Shown here piece by piece: positions 9,035-16,407 of a stretch of 64,000 bases of DNA. The stretch lies in NCBI GenBank assembly GCA_022448005.1, contig JAKUTK010000007.1, positions 73,324-137,323 on the forward strand, read 5' to 3'. Below the pieces are notes generated by a model. That model saw nothing but the letters and a program-made list of their open reading frames with translations. It had not been told where the DNA came from and did no database searches. The DNA comes from Pseudomonas sp. Its GTDB lineage: Bacteria > Pseudomonadota > Gammaproteobacteria > Pseudomonadales > Pseudomonadaceae. The position numbers and the translations under genes were made by a program. The stretch's first letter is position 1; every line of letters begins with the position of its first letter.

Positions 9035-10429
9035 TCAAACAGCGAAGATCTTGCCCGGATTCATGATGCCGTTCGGATCGAAGGCAGCCTTGACCGCCTT
9101 CATGTACTCGATTTCCACCGGCGAGCGGCTGTACTCGAGGTAGTCGCGCTTGGTCATGCCCACGCCGTGCTCGGCGGAGATCGAACCGTTGTACTTCTGT
9201 ACGGTTTCGAACACCCATTTGTTGACGGTGGCGCATTTGCCGAAGAACTCGTCCTTGTCCATCGCGTCCGGCTTGAGGATGTTCAGGTGCAGGTTGCCGT
9301 CACCAATGTGGCCAAACCAGACGATCTCGAAATCCGGGTAATGCTCACCGACGATGGCGTCGATTTCCTTGAGGAAAGCCGGCACCTTGGCGATGGTCAC
9401 CGAGATGTCGTTCTTGTACGGCGTCCAGTGGCTGATGGTCTCGGAAATGTACTCGCGCAGTTTCCATAGGTTCTGCAGCTGCTGCTCACTCTGGCTCATC
9501 ACACCATCGAGCACCCAGCCTTCGTTGACACAGTGCTCAAAGGTCGCCAGCGCCTGATCGGCGCGCTCGTCGGTGGTGGCTTCGAATTCGAGCAGCGCGT
9601 AGAACGGGCAATCGGTTTCGAACGGTGCCGGCACGTCGCCACGGCCTAGCACCTTGGCCAGTGCCTTGTCGGAGAAAAACTCGAAAGCGGTCAGATCCAG
9701 CTTGTCCTGGAAAGCGTGCAGCACCGGCATGATCGACTCGAAGTCCGGCGTGCCCAGCACCAGCGCTGTCAGGTTGGTCGGCTGACGCTCCAGACGCATG
9801 GTGGCTTCCACCACGAAACCCAGCGTGCCCTCCGCGCCGATGAACAGCTGGCGCAGGTCATAGCCGGTGGCGTTCTTGATCAGGTCCCTGTTCAGTTCGA
9901 GCAGATCGCCCTTGCCGGTGACTACCTTCAATCCCGCCACCCAGTTGCGGGTCATGCCATAGCGAATCACCTTGATACCGCCAGCATTGGTGCCAATGTT
10001 GCCGCCGATCTGGCTGGAGCCGGCCGAGGCAAAATCCACTGGGTAGTAGAGCCCCTTGTCTTCGGCAAATTGCTGCAGCTGTGCGGTGACCACGCCCGGC
10101 TGGCAGACAGCGGTGCGATCCATCTCGTTGAATTTGAGAATCTGGTTCATGTAGTCGAACGAGACCACCACCTCACCGTTAGCGGCGACCGCCGCGGCAG
10201 AGAGACCGGTCCGGCCGCCAGATGGCACCAGCGCGACCTTGCGCTCATTGGCCCAGCGCACGATCGCCTGCACCTGCTCGATGCTCTTCGGGAACACGAT
10301 GGCCGAGGGTGCCGGGGCGTATTGCTTGGTCCAGTCCTTGCCGTAGGTATTCAGCGAATCGGCATCGGTCAGCACCTTGCCAGGCTCGACCAGGGTCTTC
10401 AGCTCGTCGATCAGGGCGAGATCGGTCAT
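9035..10429 (-). CDS. D-2-hydroxyglutarate dehydrogenase (FAD-linked)
   Basis: FAD-dependent dehydrogenase of the GlcD/D-lactate dehydrogenase group, 464 residues from the second of two adjacent ATGs (10432 is equally possible). The FAD-binding half shows PSGGRTGLSAAAV, ASAGSSQIGGNIGTNAGG and GAEGTLGFV. The C-terminal half shows FGHIGDGNLHLN and SAEHGVGMTKR. It is back to back with serA, the arrangement described in P. stutzeri, where SerA reduces 2-oxoglutarate to D-2-hydroxyglutarate and this enzyme reoxidises it. A general glycolate/lactate oxidase is possible but less likely given the context. Confidence 0.9.
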   Translation of the reverse strand: MTDLALIDELKTLVEPGKVLTDADSLNTYGKDWTKQYAPAPSAIVFPKSIEQVQAIVRWANERKVALVPSGGRTGLSAAAVAANGEVVVSFDYMNQILKFNEMDRTAVCQPGVVTAQLQQFAEDKGLYYPVDFASAGSSQIGGNIGTNAGGIKVIRYGMTRNWVAGLKVVTGKGDLLELNRDLIKNATGYDLRQLFIGAEGTLGFVVEATMRLERQPTNLTALVLGTPDFESIMPVLHAFQDKLDLTAFEFFSDKALAKVLGRGDVPAPFETDCPFYALLEFEATTDERADQALATFEHCVNEGWVLDGVMSQSEQQLQNLWKLREYISETISHWTPYKNDISVTIAKVPAFLKEIDAIVGEHYPDFEIVWFGHIGDGNLHLNILKPDAMDKDEFFGKCATVNKWVFETVQKYNGSISAEHGVGMTKRDYLEYSRSPVEIEYMKAVKAAFDPNGIMNPGKIFAV

Positions 10430-10504
10430 CATGGGAACTCTCATTCGGTTCATGGTCACCCTGAGCACGCTTCAGCTCAGGACAGGGGTGTTTCGAGGGG
10501 CCTA

Positions 10505-10516
10505 TATGCTAGCATA
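10505..10516. promoter_or_regulatory. 12-bp palindrome between D2HGDH and serA
   Basis: TATGCTAGCATA is a perfect palindrome in the divergent intergenic region, 76 bp from the dehydrogenase start and 110 bp from serA. It could be an operator or supply -10-like elements. No cognate regulator is encoded next to it. Confidence 0.35.
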
Positions 10517-10625
10517 CGCACCCTTTTGAAACGTGCCTCGGCAGCTCCCGACACCGCTGATACCGGGTCGGCCAGCCTTCGCTGGACACTTCGTCCTTCC
10601 CTCCGGCCTTAAGGTTTTAATGCAG

Positions 10626-11855
10626 ATGAGCCAGACCTCTCTCGACAAGAGCAAGATCAAGTTCCTTCTTCTCGAAGGCGTGCACCAGAACGCTGTCGAC
10701 ACCCTCAAGGCCGCCGGTTACTCCAACATCGAGTACCTCAAGACCGCGCTGACCGATGCGGAACTGAAGGAGAAGATCGCCGACGCCCATTTCATCGGCA
10801 TCCGTTCGCGCACCCAGCTCACCGAAGAAGTCTTCGACGCAGCGCAGAAACTGATCGCCGTCGGCTGCTTCTGCATTGGCACCAACCAGGTCGACCTGAA
10901 TGCCGCCCGTGAACGCGGAATCGCGGTGTTCAACGCACCCTACTCCAACACCCGCTCGGTGGCCGAACTGGTGCTGGCCGAAGCCATCCTGCTGCTACGT
11001 GGCATCCCCGAGAAGAACGCCTCCTGCCACCGCGGCGGCTGGATTAAGTCTGCGGCCAACTCCTTCGAGATCCGCGGCAAGAAGCTGGGCATCATCGGTT
11101 ACGGCTCCATCGGCACGCAGCTGTCGGTGCTCGCCGAGAGCCTTGGCATGCAGGTCTTCTTCTATGACGTGGTGACCAAGCTGCCGCTGGGCAACGCCAC
11201 TCAGATCGGCTCGCTGTACGAACTGCTGGGCATGTGCGACATCGTCTCGCTGCATGTTCCCGAGCTGCCGTCCACTCAGTGGATGATCGGTGAAAAGGAA
11301 ATCCGCGCCATGAAGCAAGGCTCCATTCTGATCAACGCTGCGCGTGGCACCGTGGTCGAACTGGATCACCTGGCTGCCGCGATCAAGGATGAGCACCTGA
11401 TTGGTGCCGCGATCGACGTGTTCCCGGTCGAGCCCAAGTCCAACGACGACGAATTCGAGAGCCCCCTGCGTGGCCTGGATCGCGTGATTCTGACCCCGCA
11501 CATCGGCGGTTCCACTGCCGAAGCCCAGGCCAACATCGGCCTGGAAGTCGCGGAGAAGCTGGTCAAGTACAGCGACAACGGTACTTCGGTTTCCTCCGTC
11601 AACTTCCCTGAAGTCGCCCTGCCTTCGCATCCGGGCAAGCACCGTCTGCTGCACATCCACGAGAACATCCCGGGCGTGATGAGCGAGATCAACAAGGTGT
11701 TCGCCGACAACGGCATCAACATCTGCGGTCAGTTCCTGCAGACCAACGAAAAGGTCGGCTACGTGGTGATCGACGTGGACAAGGAATACTCCGACCTGGC
11801 GCTGGAAAAGCTCCAGCACGTCAACGGCACCATCCGCAGCCGCGTACTGTTCTAA
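10626..11855 (+). CDS. serA: D-3-phosphoglycerate dehydrogenase
   Basis: First enzyme of serine synthesis: NAD-dependent oxidation of 3-phosphoglycerate, with reported side activity reducing 2-oxoglutarate to D-2-hydroxyglutarate. The 409-residue product starts MSQTSLDKSKIK (an ATG two codons upstream is also in frame). Features in order: the Rossmann motif GYGSIG (about residue 160), NAARGTVVEL, the catalytic His in TPHIGGSTAEAQ, and a C-terminal ACT domain (HENIPGVMSEINKVFAD). This is the ACT-containing, serine-regulated type. A strong terminator follows. Confidence 0.97.
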   Translation: MSQTSLDKSKIKFLLLEGVHQNAVDTLKAAGYSNIEYLKTALTDAELKEKIADAHFIGIRSRTQLTEEVFDAAQKLIAVGCFCIGTNQVDLNAARERGIAVFNAPYSNTRSVAELVLAEAILLLRGIPEKNASCHRGGWIKSAANSFEIRGKKLGIIGYGSIGTQLSVLAESLGMQVFFYDVVTKLPLGNATQIGSLYELLGMCDIVSLHVPELPSTQWMIGEKEIRAMKQGSILINAARGTVVELDHLAAAIKDEHLIGAAIDVFPVEPKSNDDEFESPLRGLDRVILTPHIGGSTAEAQANIGLEVAEKLVKYSDNGTSVSSVNFPEVALPSHPGKHRLLHIHENIPGVMSEINKVFADNGINICGQFLQTNEKVGYVVIDVDKEYSDLALEKLQHVNGTIRSRVLF

Positions 11856-11874
11856 GCACGGACTGGCGGGACCG

Positions 11875-11900
11875 AACGGGAGGCTCATGCCTCCCGTTTT
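11875..11900 (+). terminator. intrinsic terminator of serA
   Basis: A 10-bp perfect stem (AACGGGAGGC, loop TCAT, GCCTCCCGTT) followed by a T-run begins 19 bases after the serA stop. It is a textbook rho-independent terminator. Confidence 0.9.
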
Positions 11901-11939
11901 CGTTTGCCGCATGGGCTGAAACGGATCCGCATCGTTTGA

Positions 11940-12227
11940 TCAGCTGGGGGCTGGGTCGCGATTCTCGCTCGAGCGGGTGTCTGGCCGAACCGGTTGCGAA
12001 GGGTTCTCGTCAGGGATTACCGGCGGCGCCTCAGGCAGCGACTCCAGCGTTGGCGGTCGCGGCTGGCCCTGACTTTCACCGTCTCCCTCGATGACGCCCT
12101 GGCGTGGCTCACGTGAGTCCAACGGATGTTCGCGGGCCTTTTCCGGGTGCGTTGGCCCGGTTCCGGCGGCAATCGCCAGCGGCGCTGCTAGCAGTATCGA
12201 AACGCATAACCAGATGCGTGTGACCAT
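11940..12227 (-). CDS. small secreted proline-rich protein
   Basis: A 95-residue hypothetical protein with a typical signal peptide (MVTRIWLCVSILLAAPLAIAA, cut after about residue 21). The rest is rich in Pro, Glu, Arg and Asp (SLPEAPPVIPDENP and similar) and probably disordered. I do not recognise the family. A GGGGAGAAG ribosome site precedes the ATG. It is minus strand, after the neighbouring small secreted gene and its terminator. Confidence 0.6.
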   Translation of the reverse strand: MVTRIWLCVSILLAAPLAIAAGTGPTHPEKAREHPLDSREPRQGVIEGDGESQGQPRPPTLESLPEAPPVIPDENPSQPVRPDTRSSENRDPAPS

Positions 12228-12292
12228 GATCTTCTCCCCTTGGCAGCCCCGTGCTGCCAGCCGCGACGGCGGGCGCTAACGGCTGCGCAAGA

Positions 12293-12318
12293 AAAAGCCC
12301 CGGGCAGCCGGGGCTTTT
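12293..12318. terminator. bidirectional intrinsic terminator
   Basis: AAAAGCCCCGG, loop GCAG, CCGGGGCTTTT: an 11-bp stem with A-run and T-run on opposite sides. It would end minus-strand transcription 20 bases past the stop of the upstream 110-residue gene, and would also work in the other direction. Confidence 0.9.
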
Positions 12319-12338
12319 CATCCAGCTGCGACGGCAAG

Positions 12339-12671
12339 TCAGTTGCCAGTGGCACTGTTCCCAGTGGAGGTGGTATTGCCGACACTGGTGCCTGTTTCTG
12401 TACCAGGGCCTGCCGTCTCACCGTCAATGGTGGTGCCCGCACCGGTTGTCAGCCCATTGCGGTCAGTGTCGTCGGTGGTTTTGCCATCCATCATGGTGTC
12501 GTCACGATCGCCGTCCATCTTGCCGTCATGAGTGCCGCTTTTCATTGAGCTGCTATTGGCGTCGTAACGGTCCTTGTCATGAATGGCCTCGTTATCCGTT
12601 GTACCTGCGGCAAATACAGCGGTAGACATCAGGCCGGCCAGAGTCAGCGCCGCGATTTTAGTGGTTTGCAT
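12339..12671 (-). CDS. small secreted Asp/Thr/Gly-rich protein
   Basis: A 110-residue hypothetical protein with a signal peptide (MQTTKIAALTLAGLMSTAVFAA). The mature part is of very low complexity, dominated by Asp, Thr, Gly, Met and Ser (DGKMDGDRDDTMMDGKTTDD, then alternating Thr-Gly). The Asp clusters suggest divalent cation binding, which is inference only. An AGGAGAG site precedes the ATG. It stands alone, ended by the strong terminator downstream. Confidence 0.65.
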   Translation of the reverse strand: MQTTKIAALTLAGLMSTAVFAAGTTDNEAIHDKDRYDANSSSMKSGTHDGKMDGDRDDTMMDGKTTDDTDRNGLTTGAGTTIDGETAGPGTETGTSVGNTTSTGNSATGN

Positions 12672-13355
12672 GATCGCTCTCCTGTTTCAAGGGGTTCACA
12701 TACTCCGGCACTGGCCATGAAAATAAATTTCACGTGGCCGCATAACAGGATCTTTCAGAACCGTTGAAGGCCTTGCATGGCGGGCCTTGCGGGCATATAG
12801 CCGTTGGTCGCCAAGCTAGGATTCGACCGTTCATCGGCCATCTTCTTGCGCTTTTCCCGGACGCTGACCAGCGGTTCGCTATGGCGAGCGTGGCCGGGGA
12901 CTAGCCGCTGGCGACCGATGATGCCGTAGACGAGACGGTGGGCTGGTGGATATTGCTTTGTGGCGGGCCTTTCAGACACCTGCAGCAGGCCGCGCCAGAA
13001 GGCGAAGCTGATAGGCAGCGCGATGATCGACAAGTTTAACGACTAGCCATTTTTCACCCGCAAAAGGTTCTGTTCGACGGCGCCAGTACGACTGCGAGCA
13101 AGCAGACCGGCAGACGATGTGCGCCCTGATCAATTCGCGCGAGAGGCACTGATGCAGGCTCCATCGAACGGGTGATTGACTCCACATGGATCATTCGGTC
13201 CGCCAAGCCGCTTTTTTAACCGTCTGTCGGGTTGTCATCCTCAGCGCGCAGATGCCGGCCTAATCCCAACGCGAACGCTGAACTTCGTCATTTCTGGCCG
13301 GTCGTTTAGTAACTTTTCTATGCAGCATAACGGCACCCCAGACCAAGGATTGAAC
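12672..13355. other. 684-bp leader region upstream of csgD
   Basis: No convincing gene fills this stretch; one weak minus-strand frame (12755-13033) is listed separately. The last 300 bases before csgD are somewhat AT-richer (TTTAGTAACTTTTC near 13310), consistent with a long regulated csgD promoter like that of enteric bacteria. I could not identify specific operators. Confidence 0.5.
12755..13033 (-). CDS. doubtful small hypothetical protein
   Basis: A 92-codon open frame that begins with TTG and has no clear ribosome site. Its third-codon positions are GC-rich as in real genes here, which is the only support. The product is basic, without signal peptide or known motif. It may be spurious. 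Confidence 0.25.
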   Translation of the reverse strand: MSIIALPISFAFWRGLLQVSERPATKQYPPAHRLVYGIIGRQRLVPGHARHSEPLVSVREKRKKMADERSNPSLATNGYMPARPAMQGLQRF

Positions 13356-14018
13356 ATGGACGAAGCGGATTTCACCCACCGGGAACGTAACCGGCCTACT
13401 GTCACCCTGCTGACCGGCAATGAACTACTGGGACTGTTCTTCAAGCACTTTCTTGGTGAGCAGGCTCAGCTAGAGGTGGCCCTGGCGCGGCTCGAGAAAA
13501 TCGTTCCGGGCAGCACCGATCTCTATCTACTCGACTCAGGAAACAGCCAGACCGAGCAACTGTCGACGCTGCTTGATCAGCTTGATGAGCAGACGCCCGT
13601 TGCGCTGGTCAATATTGCGCCGGAACAGGCCGAGCAGCTGGTCGACAAGCACCCCACCATTCGTGGCGTGTTTTACAGTCATGCCACGCGCGAGCACCTG
13701 CTCGACGGCATTCAGGTCCTACTGGACGGCGGCGACTGGCTTCCTCGGGTCTTGACCGAACGGCTGCTCAGCCAATGGCGACGCATGCGCCAACTCGCCG
13801 GCAGCAAGCCGTCACTGACGTTGCGCGAGCGCGAGATTCTCAGCCTGGCTGGCAAAGGCCTGTCGAATGCCGAGATCGCCGAACAGCTGTGCCTGAGCCC
13901 GCACACCATCAAGAGCCACATCCATAACCTGTTGCGCAAGATTGGCGCGTCCAATCGGGCCGAGGCGGCCTTTCTGCTTCGCGGGCGGCTGGATTGGTCC
14001 GAGTCGTGCCACGCCTGA
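13356..14018 (+). CDS. csgD: CsgD-like LuxR/FixJ-type curli regulator
   Basis: A 220-residue transcription factor. The C-terminal HTH (about residues 155-210) carries LTLREREILSLAGKGLSNAEIAEQL and SPHTIKSHIHNLLRKIGASNR, close to enteric CsgD. The N-terminal half is a receiver-like domain that lacks the usual phosphorylatable Asp cluster, as in CsgD. The start at 13356 has AAGGA 6 bases upstream; the open frame runs 60 codons further but lacks support. It overlaps csgE and heads the curli genes, so it most likely activates them. Confidence 0.85.
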   Translation: MDEADFTHRERNRPTVTLLTGNELLGLFFKHFLGEQAQLEVALARLEKIVPGSTDLYLLDSGNSQTEQLSTLLDQLDEQTPVALVNIAPEQAEQLVDKHPTIRGVFYSHATREHLLDGIQVLLDGGDWLPRVLTERLLSQWRRMRQLAGSKPSLTLREREILSLAGKGLSNAEIAEQLCLSPHTIKSHIHNLLRKIGASNRAEAAFLLRGRLDWSESCHA

Positions 14019-14416
14019 CGCTGTGCCTGTTGCTGCTGAGCCTGGTTGGCCCCCTCCAGGCCGAGGAGCCGCTCAGCCAGGCGCAGGGCGAAGCCGAGCT
14101 GAGTGGGCTGATCATCGACAACACCATCACCCGCTTCGGCCATGATTTTCACCGCTACCTCAGCTTCCAGCTGCAGGACGCCAGCGCGCTAGTAGGCGAT
14201 CTGGTGGTGCGCGAACGCCCTTCGGCGCGCTGGGGCAGCCTGGTCTGGGTGGAGTACGGGCAGCTCACCGTCTACCGGCGATTTCTGCAGCCCAACGTAG
14301 CGGAGATAGAGGACATCGCTACCCAAGCCGCGCAATTGATATTGGAAGAGGTCAACCGCAGCAAGCTGCAGAACCTGCTTCAGGACACTTTCGACATGGA
14401 CCGCGGCGAATTGTGA
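14006..14416 (+). CDS. csgE: curli secretion specificity factor CsgE
   Basis: Periplasmic adaptor that caps the CsgG pore and directs curlin subunits to it. The protein is 136 residues from GTG 14006 (TTG 13994 is an alternative) with a signal peptide ending PLQA. The mature part holds GLIIDNTITRFGHDFHRYL and the family-typical ERPSARWGS. It overlaps the end of csgD by 13 bp. In enteric bacteria csgE sits with csgD, csgF and csgG; here the next genes are the curlins instead. Confidence 0.88.
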   Translation: MPRLTLCLLLLSLVGPLQAEEPLSQAQGEAELSGLIIDNTITRFGHDFHRYLSFQLQDASALVGDLVVRERPSARWGSLVWVEYGQLTVYRRFLQPNVAEIEDIATQAAQLILEEVNRSKLQNLLQDTFDMDRGEL

Positions 14417-14532
14417 ACGACAGAGGAGTTAATCCGTCCCGCTCATCACGTAGCGCTTGTTTTGCACCGTTCGATGGATGTTCAGCACCCGGTCCGCAGA
14501 CAAGAATCCGAGCACTACTTCGAGGTGCCTGC

Positions 14533-15018
14533 ATGGATCGTCTAGCCCTATTGCGCCGCGGCTTTCTCGCCGCCCTTCTGCTCACTGGTCACGCGGTTCA
14601 TGCGGCCGATCTGATGGACAACGCGGACATCGCGGACGGCTCGTTGAGCCTCGCCAGTCCCGCGGCGGCCGCCTGGCAGCTGCCTGACCTGCAGGTCGCG
14701 CGGGTGCTGCAAACGGGCAGCGACAACCTGGCCGACGTAAGCCAGACCGGCACGGCTCAGCTGGCGAACATCGTGCAACAGGGCAGCGACCAGCAGGCCT
14801 TCATTCTCCAGCAGGGCGAGAACCAGATCGCAACCATTCTGCAGATCGGCGAAGGCAACCTGGCCGACATCAGCCAGATCGGCAGCGACAACCAGGCCGC
14901 GATCGCTCAGATCGGCTCAGACAATGCGGCCAGCATCGAACAGCTCGGCAGCGGCTTGAGCAGCAGTGTCACCCAATACGGCAGCGGCCAAAGCGTCCAG
15001 ATCGTCCAGCATCGCTAA
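14533..15018 (+). CDS. csgB: curlin nucleator CsgB
   Basis: Minor curlin that anchors and nucleates fibres on the cell surface. A 161-residue protein with a signal peptide (ending AVHA, about residue 24) and five curlin repeats of about 22 residues from residue 55 on, pattern x-Q-x-G-x-x-N-x-A-x-I-x-Q-x-G (for example ILQIGEGNLADISQIGSDNQ). The last repeat is imperfect and ends in basic residues, as in enteric CsgB. The ATG at 14533 has GAGG 7 bases upstream. It is 116 bp after csgE and 15 bp before csgA. Confidence 0.88.
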   Translation: MDRLALLRRGFLAALLLTGHAVHAADLMDNADIADGSLSLASPAAAAWQLPDLQVARVLQTGSDNLADVSQTGTAQLANIVQQGSDQQAFILQQGENQIATILQIGEGNLADISQIGSDNQAAIAQIGSDNAASIEQLGSGLSSSVTQYGSGQSVQIVQHR

Positions 15019-15033
15019 TAAGAAGGTAACCCT

Positions 15034-15960
15034 ATGCGCAGTCTGCATCTCCTCGCGTCAGCCGCTTTGCTGTCCGTCGCCATTGGCGCCCATGCCGACA
15101 ACAACGCCAAACTCGTACAGACCGGCAATGACAACGACGCCACGATCAACCAGACCGGCCTGCTTAACGAGGCGACAATCCGGCAGAACGGTACGGCGAA
15201 CAACGGCGCGATCTACCAAGGCGTCATCGCTGAGCTGAATGTGGCCAGCATCGTGCAAATCGGCAGCAATAAGGCCTCTATCTACCAAGGTGATGAAACT
15301 TACTTCTCTAGCGCCAGCGTCTATCAGCAGGGCACCGGCAACCGCGCCGAGGTCGAGCAATACTGGTACACGAACGACCTGCAGATCAGCAGCATCGGTG
15401 ACAACAATTCCATTTCGGCCACTCAACTGGGATCAGCTCGGGCCGAGGCACGTCAGATTGGCAACGGCAATTCGCTGGTAATGACCCAGGACGGCGTTTT
15501 CAGCGGTAGTTGGGCAGCCGTGTATCAAGTCGGCAACGACAACAATGCCCGCATCGATCAGCGCAATGGCGGCGATAGCCAACTGGCCCAGAACGGCAAT
15601 TCCAACGCTGCGTCGATCGCGCAGTATGGCCTGCGGGGTGTGCTCGCTTTCAACCAGGTGGGTGACGACAACCTGCTGACGGTCGAGCAAACCGGTCGGG
15701 ACAATAGTTTTCGCGGCTCGTCGACAGGCAACTCCAACAGCGTCGAGTTGGTGCAAGGGTTCGATCTCAACCAAGCCAGCGTCGTACAGTCCGGTGATGA
15801 CAACATCGCCGCCATCAACCAGCTTGCTGGTTACAGCGAGGCCCGCATCAACCAGGTCGGCATGGCAAACCAGGCCTCGGTCACTCAGAACGCCGAACTC
15901 ATGAACGCGGTTATCTCGCAGACGGGGACCGGCAACATGGCCACCGTCAACCAACAGTGA
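15034..15960 (+). CDS. csgA: major curlin CsgA, extended (about 13 repeats)
   Basis: Major amyloid subunit. After a signal peptide (ending GAHA, residue 21) almost the whole 308-residue protein is curlin repeats of 20-24 residues. I count about 13, such as ARINQVGMANQASVTQ, AVISQTGTGNMATVNQ and AAVYQVGNDNNARIDQ. Enteric CsgA has five repeats in about 150 residues, so this one is roughly twice as long. Some repeats are degenerate (FRGSSTGNSNSVELVQG). The ribosome site AAGAAGG lies 15 bp past csgB. Confidence 0.88.
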   Translation: MRSLHLLASAALLSVAIGAHADNNAKLVQTGNDNDATINQTGLLNEATIRQNGTANNGAIYQGVIAELNVASIVQIGSNKASIYQGDETYFSSASVYQQGTGNRAEVEQYWYTNDLQISSIGDNNSISATQLGSARAEARQIGNGNSLVMTQDGVFSGSWAAVYQVGNDNNARIDQRNGGDSQLAQNGNSNAASIAQYGLRGVLAFNQVGDDNLLTVEQTGRDNSFRGSSTGNSNSVELVQGFDLNQASVVQSGDDNIAAINQLAGYSEARINQVGMANQASVTQNAELMNAVISQTGTGNMATVNQQ

Positions 15961-15981
15961 TCCAGACCTTGGCCACTACCT

Positions 15982-16407
15982 ATGCTCACCGCGACCTTCG
16001 CCGCCATGCTGCTCGCCTCCGCCGGTCCGGTTGATGCTCGCCTGGAGCTGCTGCCCGAAGCTAACCGGTTGAATCTGCGGTTGTGCTTCAGCAGCGCCGA
16101 GGCACACCGGCTTAGCTACCAGCTGGAAGTAAGATCCAAGGGCCGCGCTGGCACCAGTCGCAGCCGCCAATCCGGCGAGCTGATCAGCGGGCCTGAAACG
16201 CAGTGTCCGCTGAACAACCGGCTGGGCGTGGCACCCGACAGCCAGATAGAGGCGACGGTCACCTGGTCCATCGATGGCCAGCAGCAAGCGCCGCTGCAGC
16301 AGGTCTACCCGGCAACCCAACCCTCCGATTCGGCCCCCTCGGCGCCCGATTCGACGCCGGCAGCAGCGGAACATCTCTTCGTCAGAGCCGACTCAGACTG
16401 GCGATAG
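15982..16407 (+). CDS. CsgC/CsgH-like curli chaperone
   Basis: A 141-residue periplasmic protein with an N-terminal signal (MLTATFAAMLLASAGPVDA). Two stretches line up by eye with CsgC: GRAGTSRSRQSGEL against its GxSGxSxxxQxxxL strand, and LGVAPDSQIEATVTWSIDG against its LxxxxxDxxxxxVTxxDG strand. CsgC-type proteins are immunoglobulin-like inhibitors of intracellular curlin amyloid formation. The paired CxC of enteric CsgC is not kept (single Cys in LRLCFSS and TQCPL). The C-terminal 40 residues are Pro/Ala/Ser-rich and probably disordered. It begins 21 bp after csgA and overlaps the convergent acyltransferase by 15 bp. Confidence 0.65.
   Translation: MLTATFAAMLLASAGPVDARLELLPEANRLNLRLCFSSAEAHRLSYQLEVRSKGRAGTSRSRQSGELISGPETQCPLNNRLGVAPDSQIEATVTWSIDGQQQAPLQQVYPATQPSDSAPSAPDSTPAAAEHLFVRADSDWR

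Noticed and set aside
14417..14532. Gap after csgE examined for a csgF gene
   Set aside because: Only 116 bp, and no csgF-like signal peptide or motif in any frame.
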